This document shows positions 6,313 through 15,308 of a stretch of 16,642 bases of DNA, in pieces; position 1 is the first letter of the stretch; every line of letters begins with the position of its first letter. Source of the stretch: Pseudomonadota bacterium (GTDB lineage Bacteria > Pseudomonadota > Alphaproteobacteria > Rhodobacterales > Rhodobacteraceae); NCBI GenBank assembly GCA_027623875.1, contig JAQBUS010000006.1:1-16642 (forward strand). Direction: 5' to 3'. A program made the position numbers and the translations under genes. The notes under the pieces were generated by a model that saw nothing but the letters and a program-made list of their open reading frames with translations, was not told where the DNA came from and searched no databases.

Positions 6313-9300
6313 TTATTCGTCGGAAACTTCCGAAAAAACATCTTCAACAGATCCCTTCTCAGGAGCTGCCAAAGCAAGGTTAGCCTCTACCTCAGCTCGT
6401 CGAGCTTCGATGACAACATTATCACGATCCTGAGCAATACGACGCATTTGCTGGGTTGCACCACCCGTTCCAGCAGGAATAAGTCTACCAACTATAACAT
6501 TTTCTTTCAGTCCCAAGAGTTTGTCTCTTTTTCCCATAGTAGAAGCTTCGGTAAGCACTCGGGTTGTTTCCTGAAAAGATGCTGCAGAGATAAAACTTCT
6601 CGTTTGCAGTGATGCTTTTGTGATGCCGAGTAGGATTGGCTCAGCACTAGCTTCCCGTCCTCCCTTTTCTATTGCACGCGCATTAGCTTGGTCAAACTCA
6701 TGCTTATCAACATTCTCTCCCTTTAATAAGGTTGTCGTTCCGCTATCTACAATTTCCATTTTTTGTAACATCTGTCGAACAATAACCTCGATATGTTTAT
6801 CATTAATTTTAACCCCCTGAAGGCGATAAACGTCCTGGACTTCATCAATTAAATAATCAGCCAAAGCCTCGATCCCTAGTATTCGTAGAATATCGTGAGG
6901 AACAGGATTACCATCCATTATGTAATCTCCCCTCTGAACATAATCACCTTCTGCAACTGGAATGTGTTTACCTTTAGGTACCATGTACTCTACTTTTTCT
7001 AGAGATTCATCCCCGGGTTCGATAGCCACACGACGCTTGTTCTTGTAATCTTTTCCAAATCGGACATAGCCATCAATTTCTGCGATTATTGCGTGATCTT
7101 TTGGCCTACGGGCTTCAAATAACTCTGCAACCCGCGGCAATCCTCCTGTAATATCTTTTGTGCGAGCCCCTTCTCTAGGAATGCGTGCAATAGTATCTCC
7201 AGCTTTAATTTCTTGCCCATCCTCTACCGATAAAACTGCATCAACAGACATAGGGTAAGCTGCTGGATTTCCGCTAGCTAAAGTAACGGGCTGACCCGAT
7301 TTTGGGTCCTCTATTACAATTTCTGGCTTCAGTTCACTACCTTTTGGAGCTGTTCGCCAATCAACAACGATTTTCTGAGTCATCCCGGTGGCATCATCTG
7401 TATCGTCTTTAACCGCAATACCACTAATTAAATCAACGAACCTAGCGATGCCTTTCTTTTCAGCTATAATAGGTAAAGTATATGGATCCCACTCAAACAG
7501 TTTATCTCCTCGTGCCACATTCTTATTTTCTTTAACATGTAGCTTTGAGCCATACCCAATTTTGTGCCGAGCCCGCTCGACACCATTAGAGTCGATAATG
7601 GCTAAAGACATATTTCTTCCCATAACCACTCTCTCACCAGCATCATTTTTTAGTATATTCGGGTTTGTAAATGCGATTACTCCCTCTTGGCTAGCCTCTA
7701 AGAAGGATTGCTGCCCACCCTGAGCAACGCCGCCGATGTGAAATGTACGCATTGTCAGCTGAGTTCCTGGCTCACCAATGGATTGAGCCGCGATAATACC
7801 TACAGCCTCTCCAATATTCACAATAGTTCCACGTGCCAAATCGCGACCATAGCACATTGCACAAATACCGTCTTCAGCCTCACAAGTAAGTGCGCTTCGC
7901 ATTCGTACGGTGGCAATATCAGCCGCATCAATTGCGTCTGCTTGTCTTTCGTCGATAAGGTCACCTGTCGAGGCTAAAACCTCAGCTGTTTCAAGAACTA
8001 TAACGTCCTCTTGAACAACTCTTCCTAAAAGACGATCTCCAATTGAGGAAACCACTTCCCCGTCGTTTATGGCCGCCCGAGCGGTAATTGATGCAGTTGT
8101 TCCACAGTCAATTTGGCGAACAATACAATCCTGGGCTACATCAACAAGCCGCCTAGTTAGATATCCTGAGTTTGCAGTTTTTAAGGCTGTATCTGATAAA
8201 CCTTTCCGAGCGCCGTGAGTAGAGTTGAAATACTCTAAAACGCTTAAACCCTCTTTAAAGTTTGAAATAATTGGTGTTTCAATAATTTCTCCATTTGGTT
8301 TGGCCATTAAGCCCCGCATACCACCAAGTTGTTTCATTTGAGTTACGGATCCGCGAGCGCCCGAATGTGCCATCATGTAAACTGAGTTAGGCTCTGCATC
8401 TGAAGAATCCTCATTTAGCCCAGTAGTTGAAATATTGCTCATCATAGCGTCAGTGACTCGATCGTTACACTTTGACCAAGCATCAATAACTTTATTATAT
8501 TTCTCTCCTTGAGTAATTAAGCCGTCCATATACTGCTGCTCAAAGTCCTTCACCTGATCACGAGTCTCATCAACTATGGTCCATTTGTTGTCGGGAACAA
8601 TCATATCATCTTTACCGAATGAGATTCCCGCTTTGAAGGCCTCTCGAAAACCCATGGTCATAATTTGATCACAGAAAATTACAGACTCTTTTTGTCCACA
8701 ATATCTATAAACAGTATCGATTATTTTTTGTACTTCTTTTTTCCTTAATAACCTATTAACCAGCTCGAAAGGGGCTTTGGCATTCAAAGGAAGTAATGAT
8801 CCGAGCCTGACTCTTCCTGGAGTGGTATCGAATCTCACCTGTATTTCATTTCCCTCTTCATCAATTTGAGGAAGCCTAACTTTAATTTTAGCATGCAAAT
8901 GAACCACGCCCGCATCAAGGGCGTGCTGAACTTCCTCAACACTTACGAATACTTTTCCCTCTCCCTTCATACCATTCCGCTCAATACTCGTGTAATACAG
9001 ACCTAGGATCATATCTTGAGAAGGCACAATAATAGGTGCGCCATTCGCCGGAGATAAAACATTATTAGTAGACATCATAAGCACACGGGCTTCTAATTGA
9101 GCTTCAAGGCTCAAAGGCACGTGAACAGCCATCTGATCCCCATCAAAGTCTGCATTAAAAGCTGAACAAACCAATGGGTGAAGCTGTATAGCCTTTCCCT
9201 CTATAAGTACCGGCTCAAATGCTTGAATACCTAATCGGTGCAAAGTCGGTGCCCTATTTAAAAGAACTGGGTGCTCTCTAATCACTTCATCAAGAATATC

Positions 9301-10536
9301 CCAAACTTCCGGTCTTTCTTTTTCAACGAGTTTTTTTGCTTGCTTTACGGTCGAAGAAAATCCTTTGGCCTCCAACCTCGAGTATATAAAAGGCTTAAAT
9401 AATTCTAGTGCCATCTTCTTAGGAATACCGCACTGATGTAGTTTGAGCTCGGGTCCTGTTACGATTACTGAGCGACCAGAAAAATCAACTCTTTTACCTA
9501 AAAGGTTTTGCCGAAACCGCCCTTGCTTACCTTTTAACATATCACTCAAAGACTTTAACGGTCTTTTGTTGGCCCCAGTAATAGTCCTGCCGCGCCTGCC
9601 ATTGTCAAACAACGCGTCCACAGACTCTTGCAACATTCTTTTTTCATTTCTAACAATTATATCGGGAGCTCTTAACTCAATAAGCCGCTTCAAGCGGTTA
9701 TTTCTATTGATAACACGTCGATATAAATCATTCAGGTCAGATGTAGCAAATCTACCGCCATCTAACGGAACCAAAGGACGAAGTTCTGGCGGAATAACCG
9801 GAACTACCGTTAGCACCATCCATTCGGGTCTGTTACCAGACTCCAAGAAGTTTTCTACTAATTTTAGTCGTTTAATAATTTTCTTTGGTTTAAGCTCACC
9901 AGTAGCTACTGCTAGCTCTTCTCTTAACTGATCAGCTTCTGCTTCCAAATCAATCGTTGCCAACATTTCTCTAATGGCTTCAGCGCCTATGTTGGCAGTA
10001 AAAGCATCCATGCCATAAAAATCTTGAGCATCTAAAAATTCTTCTTCTGTCATTAATTGACCATATTTGAGATCTGTTAATCCTGGCTCAATCACCACAT
10101 AATTTTCAAAATATAAAATTCTCTCAAGATTACGGAGTGTTATATCCAACATTAGGCCAATGCGGCTTGGTAAAGATTTAAGAAACCATATATGCGCCAC
10201 TGGAGAGGCAAGCTCTATATGTCCCATTCTCTCTCGACGAACCTTCTGAAGAGTAACTTCGACGCCACACTTCTCACAAACAACTCCCCTGTACTTCATA
10301 CGCTTATACTTACCGCACAGACACTCATAATCCTTTATTGGGCCGAAGATCCTTGCACAGAAAAGCCCGTCACGCTCTGGCTTAAAGGTACGGTAATTAA
10401 TAGTTTCAGGTTTCTTAATTTCTCCGAAAGACCATGAAAGAATTCTTTCAGGCGATGCTAAAGAGACCTTAATCTCATCGAAAGTTTTTGGGGCACCCAG
10501 TGGATTAAATGGATTTGATGTTATTTCCTGGTTCAT
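6313..10536 (-). CDS. rpoC: DNA-directed RNA polymerase beta' subunit
   Basis: Beta' forms the clamp and half of the active centre of RNA polymerase. The 1407-residue product is full length for alphaproteobacteria. The first zinc site is C72, C74, C87 and C90; the catalytic loop NADFDGDQMAVH lies at 461-472, with magnesium-binding D463, D465 and D467. The bridge helix region MMAHSGARGSVTQMKQ lies near 721-736. The second zinc site is C811, C885, C892 and C895, and the trigger loop begins MRTFHIGG at about 929. The start ATG at 10536 has GAAGGA upstream and lies 55 bases after the second rpoB frame. It is neither fused to rpoB nor split, unlike its partner. Confidence 0.98.
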   Translation of the reverse strand: MNQEITSNPFNPLGAPKTFDEIKVSLASPERILSWSFGEIKKPETINYRTFKPERDGLFCARIFGPIKDYECLCGKYKRMKYRGVVCEKCGVEVTLQKVRRERMGHIELASPVAHIWFLKSLPSRIGLMLDITLRNLERILYFENYVVIEPGLTDLKYGQLMTEEEFLDAQDFYGMDAFTANIGAEAIREMLATIDLEAEADQLREELAVATGELKPKKIIKRLKLVENFLESGNRPEWMVLTVVPVIPPELRPLVPLDGGRFATSDLNDLYRRVINRNNRLKRLIELRAPDIIVRNEKRMLQESVDALFDNGRRGRTITGANKRPLKSLSDMLKGKQGRFRQNLLGKRVDFSGRSVIVTGPELKLHQCGIPKKMALELFKPFIYSRLEAKGFSSTVKQAKKLVEKERPEVWDILDEVIREHPVLLNRAPTLHRLGIQAFEPVLIEGKAIQLHPLVCSAFNADFDGDQMAVHVPLSLEAQLEARVLMMSTNNVLSPANGAPIIVPSQDMILGLYYTSIERNGMKGEGKVFVSVEEVQHALDAGVVHLHAKIKVRLPQIDEEGNEIQVRFDTTPGRVRLGSLLPLNAKAPFELVNRLLRKKEVQKIIDTVYRYCGQKESVIFCDQIMTMGFREAFKAGISFGKDDMIVPDNKWTIVDETRDQVKDFEQQYMDGLITQGEKYNKVIDAWSKCNDRVTDAMMSNISTTGLNEDSSDAEPNSVYMMAHSGARGSVTQMKQLGGMRGLMAKPNGEIIETPIISNFKEGLSVLEYFNSTHGARKGLSDTALKTANSGYLTRRLVDVAQDCIVRQIDCGTTASITARAAINDGEVVSSIGDRLLGRVVQEDVIVLETAEVLASTGDLIDERQADAIDAADIATVRMRSALTCEAEDGICAMCYGRDLARGTIVNIGEAVGIIAAQSIGEPGTQLTMRTFHIGGVAQGGQQSFLEASQEGVIAFTNPNILKNDAGERVVMGRNMSLAIIDSNGVERARHKIGYGSKLHVKENKNVARGDKLFEWDPYTLPIIAEKKGIARFVDLISGIAVKDDTDDATGMTQKIVVDWRTAPKGSELKPEIVIEDPKSGQPVTLASGNPAAYPMSVDAVLSVEDGQEIKAGDTIARIPREGARTKDITGGLPRVAELFEARRPKDHAIIAEIDGYVRFGKDYKNKRRVAIEPGDESLEKVEYMVPKGKHIPVAEGDYVQRGDYIMDGNPVPHDILRILGIEALADYLIDEVQDVYRLQGVKINDKHIEVIVRQMLQKMEIVDSGTTTLLKGENVDKHEFDQANARAIEKGGREASAEPILLGITKASLQTRSFISAASFQETTRVLTEASTMGKRDKLLGLKENVIVGRLIPAGTGGATQQMRRIAQDRDNVVIEARRAEVEANLALAAPEKGSVEDVFSEVSDE

Positions 10537-10591
10537 TTTTTGTCCTTCACATTTAGGAATAGCGTTAAATTCGAGAATAAAGTTTCTATTG

Positions 10592-11725
10592 CTACTCTTC
10601 CTCCGCTTCCAGGAGTTCCATATTTAGCCCAAGGCCTCGAACTTCTTTGACGAGCACGTTGAACGATTCTGGTATCCCCGCCTCATAATTGTCTTCACCC
10701 TTAACTATACTCTCATAGACTTTTGTCCTTCCAGAAACATCGTCAGACTTAACCGTTAACATTTCTTGAAGCGTATAGGCAGCTCCATAAGCTTCTAGAG
10801 CCCACACTTCCATCTCTCCGAACCTTTGCCCACCAAATTGGGCCTTTCCTCCGAGAGGTTGCTGCGTGACCAAGCTATAAGGGCCTGTGGATCTAGCATG
10901 TATTTTATCATCAACCAAGTGATGTAACTTAAGAAGATACTTTACTCCCACCGTAATTCGGCGCGCAAATTTCTCTCCTGTTCGGCCATCAAACAAAACA
11001 GATTGACCGCTTGTATCAAAACCAGCCTTCATTAGGGCCTCGTTAATATCAGCCTCTTTTGCACCATCAAAAACAGGAGTGGCGATTGGAACCCCATAAC
11101 GAACTGTACCAGCGCTGTTAATCAATTCTTCGTCACCCATCTCAGAGAAAGCATCCTTATAAGTCTCTTCACCATAGGCATACTTCAAAGCGTCCTTAAC
11201 TGGAGTATTGTCTCCAAATCTCTTAAATTCGTCTAGGGCATCTCCAATCCTAAGGCCTAGCCCTCGTGATGCCCAACCCATGTGAGTTTCTAGAATCTGA
11301 CCTACATTCATACGCGATGGCACCCCAAGAGGATTTAAACAAAAATCGACAGGGGTTCCGTCTTCGAGGAAAGGCATGTCTTCCATTGGAACAACCTTAG
11401 AAATAACGCCCTTGTTACCATGTCGCCCAGCCATCTTATCTCCTGGCTGGAGTTTACGTTTTACCGCAACAAAAACCTTAACCATTTTCATAACGCCTGG
11501 AGGTAAGTCATCCCCACGCCTTACTTTCTCAACCTTATCCTCAAACCGAGCTTCTAAAACTGCTTTCTGATCTTCATATTGAGAATTAAGAGCCTCAACT
11601 TGACTAGCATCAAGTTCTTTTTCTAGTGCTATTTGCCACCACTGCCCCTTCGAAAGGCCCTCAAGAGTTTCTGGTGTGACTTTACTTTTGGCACCCTTTG
11701 AACCAGAAACAATGTTCTTGCCCAT
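10592..11725 (-). CDS. rpoB: RNA polymerase beta subunit, C-terminal part (split rpoB)
   Basis: This 377-residue frame is the C-terminal quarter of the beta subunit. It carries PGDKMAGRHGNKG at about 94-106, with lysines matching E. coli active-site K1065 and K1073. It also has NPLGVPSRMNVGQILETH, the KIHARSTGPYSLVTQQPLGG segment near residue 275 (matching the H1237 region) and QRFGEMEVWALEAYGA, and ends with the normal beta tail. It contacts the active centre, alpha and the beta' clamp in known polymerases. Its ATG overlaps the second of two in-frame stops ending the upstream part, with AGGAAG eight bases before it. Reading upstream in this frame gives only four codons before a TAG. It could be a separate subunit fragment or the product of a damaged gene; the intact motifs and ribosome binding site favour the first. 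Confidence 0.9.
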   Translation of the reverse strand: MGKNIVSGSKGAKSKVTPETLEGLSKGQWWQIALEKELDASQVEALNSQYEDQKAVLEARFEDKVEKVRRGDDLPPGVMKMVKVFVAVKRKLQPGDKMAGRHGNKGVISKVVPMEDMPFLEDGTPVDFCLNPLGVPSRMNVGQILETHMGWASRGLGLRIGDALDEFKRFGDNTPVKDALKYAYGEETYKDAFSEMGDEELINSAGTVRYGVPIATPVFDGAKEADINEALMKAGFDTSGQSVLFDGRTGEKFARRITVGVKYLLKLHHLVDDKIHARSTGPYSLVTQQPLGGKAQFGGQRFGEMEVWALEAYGAAYTLQEMLTVKSDDVSGRTKVYESIVKGEDNYEAGIPESFNVLVKEVRGLGLNMELLEAEEE

Positions 11726-11739
11726 TATTAAGGCTTCCT
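11726..11739 (-). promoter_or_regulatory. Ribosome binding site and stop-start junction for the 3' rpoB part
   Basis: On the minus strand AGGAAG (11739-11734) lies eight bases before the ATG at 11725, inside the last codons of the upstream part. The upstream frame ends with tandem TAA stops, and the second overlaps the ATG (TAATG). This arrangement is typical of translational coupling by termination and reinitiation. Confidence 0.6.
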
Positions 11740-14697
11740 ATCTAGGATAGCCATCTCATCGTCCCTATCACGAGCCAACCTATCAATTTCTTCTCGTTCG
11801 ATTTGAAGTGATCTCTCATCTTTTTCGACACCGTGTCTGTTAAATACACGCACCTCTACAACGGTACCGAAATCCCCAGGCTTTACCCTTAATGATGTAT
11901 CCCTTACGTCAGACGCTTTTTCACCAAAAATTGCACGCAGCAATTTTTCTTCAGGGGTCATAGGGCTTTCACCCTTAGGAGTTATTTTGCCGACTAAAAT
12001 ATCGCCTGGCACAACATCTGCTCCAATATAGACGATCCCTGCTTCATCCAAATTCCTCAAGGCTTCTTCTCCAACATTTGGAATGTCTCTTGTGATCTCC
12101 TCTGGTCCAAGTTTTGTATCTCGTGCCGCGACCTCAAACTCCTCAATATGTATTGAAGTAAAGACATCATCTCTGGCAATTCGTTCAGAAATTAAAATAG
12201 AATCTTCATAATTATAGCCATTCCAAGGCATAAACGCCACTAAAACGTTCTTTCCTAAAGCCAACTCACCTAAATCTGTTGAAGGACCATCTGCAATGAC
12301 TTCACCTTTTAGAACCAAATCCCCAACCTTAACTAATGGTCGCTGGTTTATACACGTATTTTGATTTGATCGTTGGAACTTTCGGAGCCCGTAGATATCT
12401 ACCCCAGAGTCACCCAACTCAAGACTATCTGTTACTCTTACAACTATTCGTGTGGCATCAACTTGATCTATTATTCCTCCTCTTGAGGCCTGAATGGCGG
12501 CACCAGAGTCCGTAGCAACTATCGATTCCATTCCAGTTCCCACAAAAGGAGCATCGGCTTGCAATAAGGGAACTGCCTGACGTTGCATGTTCGATCCCAT
12601 CAAAGCTCTATTCGCGTCATCATTCTCGAGAAACGGAATCAGAGACGCAGCAATAGAGACCAACTGTTTTGGAGAAACATCTATCAGATCAACGTTATCT
12701 CTCGACTGTAGCATGTACTCACCAGCTTGGCGGGTTGAAACTAACTCATTCTTAAAGCCACCCTCCTCATTTATTGCCGCGTTAGCTTGAGCAACAGTAA
12801 ATCGCATCTCTTCTGTCGCAGACAAATATTCAATTTGATCCGTTACTTTTCCGTCAATAACTTTTCTATAAGGGGTTTCAATTAAACCATATTTGTTGAT
12901 CCTAGCAAATGTAGCTAAGGAGTTTATTAAACCAATATTTGGCCCTTCGGGTGTCTCAATCGGACACATTCTTCCGTAGTGAGTAGGGTGAACATCCCTA
13001 ACCTCAAATCCCGCTCTTTCTCTTGTAAGGCCCCCTGGTCCTAAAGCCGATAATCTTCTCTTGTGGGTTACTTCCGAGAGAGGGTTTGTTTGGTCCATGA
13101 ATTGAGATAATTGGGAAGATCCGAAGAATTCTCTAACTGCCGCAGCTGCTGGCTTAGCATTAATTAAATCCTGCGGCATCACATTGTCAATTTCAACACT
13201 TGACATGCGCTCCCTAATAGCTCGCTCCATTCTCAACAAACCTACGCGATATTGGTTCTCCATTAGCTCACCGACGGACCTAACCCTTCGGTTACCTAAG
13301 TGATCAATATCATCTATTTCTCCCTTTCCGTCACGCAAGTCGACCAAGGCCTTAATACATGCAATTATGTCGGTTTTACGCAAAACACGAACTGAGTCTT
13401 CCGCATCTAATTCCAGTCGAATATTCATTTTGACTCGACCTACGGCACTTAGATCATATCGTTCGCTATCAAAGAAAATGCTATCAAAAAGGGCCGATGC
13501 CGCTTCAACAGTTGGAGGCTCGCCAGGTCGCATGACACGGTATATATCCATTAGAGCTCTATCTCGTCCAAAATTCTTATCGGCAAAGACCGTATTTCTT
13601 ATATATGGACCGACGTTGATATGATCTATATCGAGAACTGGTATTTCCTTTAAGCCATTATCAAGAAGAACCTTTAGACTTCCTCCTGAAACTTCATTGT
13701 TCTTATCCAATTCCCAAGTAAGTTCGTCACCTGCTTCTACCCAAATTTCTCCAGTTTCCTCATTGATAATATCTTTAGCAACGAATTTGCCGATTATACT
13801 TTCGAACGAAGTTAGTATTTCAGTTACTTTGCCCTCATCTATAAAGGCCTTTACAGCTCTCGGTGTTATTTTTTTTCCACCTTCAGCTATTACTTTCCCG
13901 GTTTTAGCGTCTTTTAAATCGACCTCAGGCTTTGTACCCCGTAATCTTTCTGGAAAGAACTTTGTAGACCAACCGGTCTTAACCTGCTTGAATGAAACAG
14001 TGTCGTAATAAGAATCCATTATTGCTTCCTGATCAAGCCCAAGAGCAAACAGCAATGTCGAAACAGGTAGTTTTCTTCGCCTATCTATACGAGCATAAAC
14101 TAAATCTTTAGCGTCAAATTCAAAATCCAACCAACTTCCTCTGTATGGAATTATTCTGCACGTAAAAAGGAATTTTCCAGATGAGTGAGTTTTCCCCCTG
14201 TCGTGATCATAAAACACGCCCGGAGACCTATGCATCTGAGAAACGACTACTCTCTCTGTTCCATTAACTACAAATGTTCCATTAGGTGTCATTAAAGGCA
14301 TATCACCCATAAACACATCTTGTTCTTTAATGCCCTTAACAGAACGCGCACCGGTATCCTCATCAACATCAAATACTATTAATCTTAAAGTAACTTTCAA
14401 CGGCCCAGAGTATGTCATGCCACGTTGCTGACACTCTTCAACATCGTATTTTGGTTTCTCCAACTCATACTTTACAAACTCTAAAACAGCAGTTTCATTG
14501 AAATCTTTTATCGGAAAAACTGATTGGAAAACACCTTTTATGCCTTCTCCATCTGTTGGCTCTAATTCACTCCCCGACTTTAAAAATAAATCGTATGAAG
14601 ACTTCTGAACTTGAATTAAATTTGGCATTTCTAATACTTCATCAATCTTACCAAAGTATTTTCTTATTCTTTTTTTGCCAATAAATGTTTGTGCCAT
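11728..14697 (-). CDS. rpoB: RNA polymerase beta subunit, N-terminal part (split rpoB)
   Basis: This 989-residue frame is the N-terminal three quarters of the beta subunit. It starts MAQTFIGKKRIRKYFGKI, a normal alphaproteobacterial beta start. The rifampicin region GSSQLSQFMDQTNPLSEVTH lies at about 526-545. Residues matching E. coli Q513, D516, H526 and S531 are Q532, D535, H545 and S550, all the sensitive type. PETPEGPNIGLI-type and WNGYNYEDSI segments follow. The frame runs through DDEMAILDR and then ends after two extra residues (KP) at tandem TAA stops. Related proteins continue with a segment like NVYGRL at this point. Together with the downstream part it totals 1366 residues, close to the usual full length. 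The break falls in the region matching E. coli dispensable region II. Confidence 0.92.
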   Translation of the reverse strand: MAQTFIGKKRIRKYFGKIDEVLEMPNLIQVQKSSYDLFLKSGSELEPTDGEGIKGVFQSVFPIKDFNETAVLEFVKYELEKPKYDVEECQQRGMTYSGPLKVTLRLIVFDVDEDTGARSVKGIKEQDVFMGDMPLMTPNGTFVVNGTERVVVSQMHRSPGVFYDHDRGKTHSSGKFLFTCRIIPYRGSWLDFEFDAKDLVYARIDRRRKLPVSTLLFALGLDQEAIMDSYYDTVSFKQVKTGWSTKFFPERLRGTKPEVDLKDAKTGKVIAEGGKKITPRAVKAFIDEGKVTEILTSFESIIGKFVAKDIINEETGEIWVEAGDELTWELDKNNEVSGGSLKVLLDNGLKEIPVLDIDHINVGPYIRNTVFADKNFGRDRALMDIYRVMRPGEPPTVEAASALFDSIFFDSERYDLSAVGRVKMNIRLELDAEDSVRVLRKTDIIACIKALVDLRDGKGEIDDIDHLGNRRVRSVGELMENQYRVGLLRMERAIRERMSSVEIDNVMPQDLINAKPAAAAVREFFGSSQLSQFMDQTNPLSEVTHKRRLSALGPGGLTRERAGFEVRDVHPTHYGRMCPIETPEGPNIGLINSLATFARINKYGLIETPYRKVIDGKVTDQIEYLSATEEMRFTVAQANAAINEEGGFKNELVSTRQAGEYMLQSRDNVDLIDVSPKQLVSIAASLIPFLENDDANRALMGSNMQRQAVPLLQADAPFVGTGMESIVATDSGAAIQASRGGIIDQVDATRIVVRVTDSLELGDSGVDIYGLRKFQRSNQNTCINQRPLVKVGDLVLKGEVIADGPSTDLGELALGKNVLVAFMPWNGYNYEDSILISERIARDDVFTSIHIEEFEVAARDTKLGPEEITRDIPNVGEEALRNLDEAGIVYIGADVVPGDILVGKITPKGESPMTPEEKLLRAIFGEKASDVRDTSLRVKPGDFGTVVEVRVFNRHGVEKDERSLQIEREEIDRLARDRDDEMAILDRKP

Positions 14698-14781
14698 ATT
14701 TCTAATAGCCTTTCAATTCTGTTAAGACTTGCACTTTGGGAAAAGCACCCATCCTATTGAATAAAAAATAGTCAACCCAAT

Positions 14782-14815
14782 ACTCGCGCACCTTCCCAAC
14801 GGCACGCTCCCGAGT
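14782..14815 (-). other. GC-rich hairpin upstream of rpoB
   Basis: The minus strand folds as ACTC, a GGGA bulge, GCGTGCC, the loop GTTGGGAA, GGTGCGC and GAGT. The inner stem has seven pairs including two G-U wobbles, and the outer stem has four pairs. The loop GTTGGG is complementary to CCCAAC in the 5' arm of the hairpin at 14871-14889, so an alternative pairing or kissing contact is possible. Confidence 0.5.
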
Positions 14816-14870
14816 CTAAACTGCTCCTAAGAAAAAACTCTCTTGTTCTTTCTAAGATTCAGAATTTCGA

Positions 14871-14889
14871 GCCCAACTATGTGTTGGGC
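14871..14889 (-). other. Hairpin shortly after rplL
   Basis: GCCCAAC and GTTGGGC form a perfect seven-pair stem with loop ACATA on the minus strand. It begins about 40 bases after the rplL stop. It lacks a T run in either useful position, so it may be a pause, processing or 3'-end stability element and not a terminator. Confidence 0.5.
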
Positions 14890-14927
14890 CCAATTAACTT
14901 GTTTTACAGACAAAAAGTGTACTAACT

Positions 14928-15308
14928 TTACTTAAGTGCCACTTCGGCACCAGCAGCTTCTAGTTTAGCTTTTACTTCTTCAGCTTCTGTTTTGCTAACG
15001 CCTTCTTTTACGGCCTTACCACCAGCATCCACTAAATCTTTAGCTTCTTTAAGCCCAAGACCTGTAATAGTTCGTACTTCTTTAATTACGTTTATTTTTT
15101 GTGCTCCGGCTGCAACCAGAATTACATCAAACTCTGTTTGCTCTTCCGCCGCTGCTGCATCACTTCCTCCAGCGGGAGCTGCCATCATAACGCCTCCGCC
15201 TGCTGCAGGCTCTATCCCATAGTCGTCTTTGAGAATAGTTTTAAGTTCTTGAGCTTGAAGGAGTGTTAATCCCACAATCTCTTCTGCAAGTTTTTTTAAA
15301 TCGGCCAT
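14928..15308 (-). CDS. rplL: 50S ribosomal protein L7/L12
   Basis: L7/L12 forms the flexible stalk dimers that recruit EF-Tu and EF-G to the ribosome. From the ATG at 15308 the product is 126 residues and starts MADLKKLAEEIVGLTLLQAQEL, the normal N-terminal dimerisation domain. An Ala/Gly-rich hinge lies near 35-57. The C-terminal domain follows with EFDVILVAAGAQKINVIKEVR and GLGLKEAKDLVDAG. A longer frame starting at 15341 adds 11 residues that no L12 has, so that start was rejected. A GGAAAC site lies before the chosen ATG. It is 73 bases after rplJ and would be cotranslated with it from the same leader-controlled transcript. Confidence 0.97.
   Translation of the reverse strand: MADLKKLAEEIVGLTLLQAQELKTILKDDYGIEPAAGGGVMMAAPAGGSDAAAAEEQTEFDVILVAAGAQKINVIKEVRTITGLGLKEAKDLVDAGGKAVKEGVSKTEAEEVKAKLEAAGAEVALK

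Larger units (their letters stand above)
14698..14927 (-). promoter_or_regulatory. Structured rplL-rpoB intergenic leader
   Basis: This 230-base gap contains no recognised gene. Two hairpins can be read on the minus strand, at 14889-14871 and 14815-14782, and the second lies in a block where 24 of 40 bases (14781-14820) are G or C. No stem is followed by a T run, so no intrinsic terminator is seen. In E. coli the equivalent gap carries a partial attenuator and an RNase III site, which sets the ratio of ribosomal protein to polymerase. A similar role is plausible here but inferred. No convincing promoter was found. Confidence 0.45.

Noticed and set aside
4994..11734. The shared 10-mer AAGCCTTAAT just before the rpsL ATG and before the second rpoB start.
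   Set aside because: It is short and AT-rich and the two sites differ in spacing to the ATG and to the ribosome binding site. Coincidence is the simplest explanation, and no other start has it.
14747..14771. A TTGACT followed by AT-rich sequence in the rplL-rpoB gap as an rpoB promoter.
   Set aside because: There is no acceptable -10 hexamer at 16-18 bases spacing.
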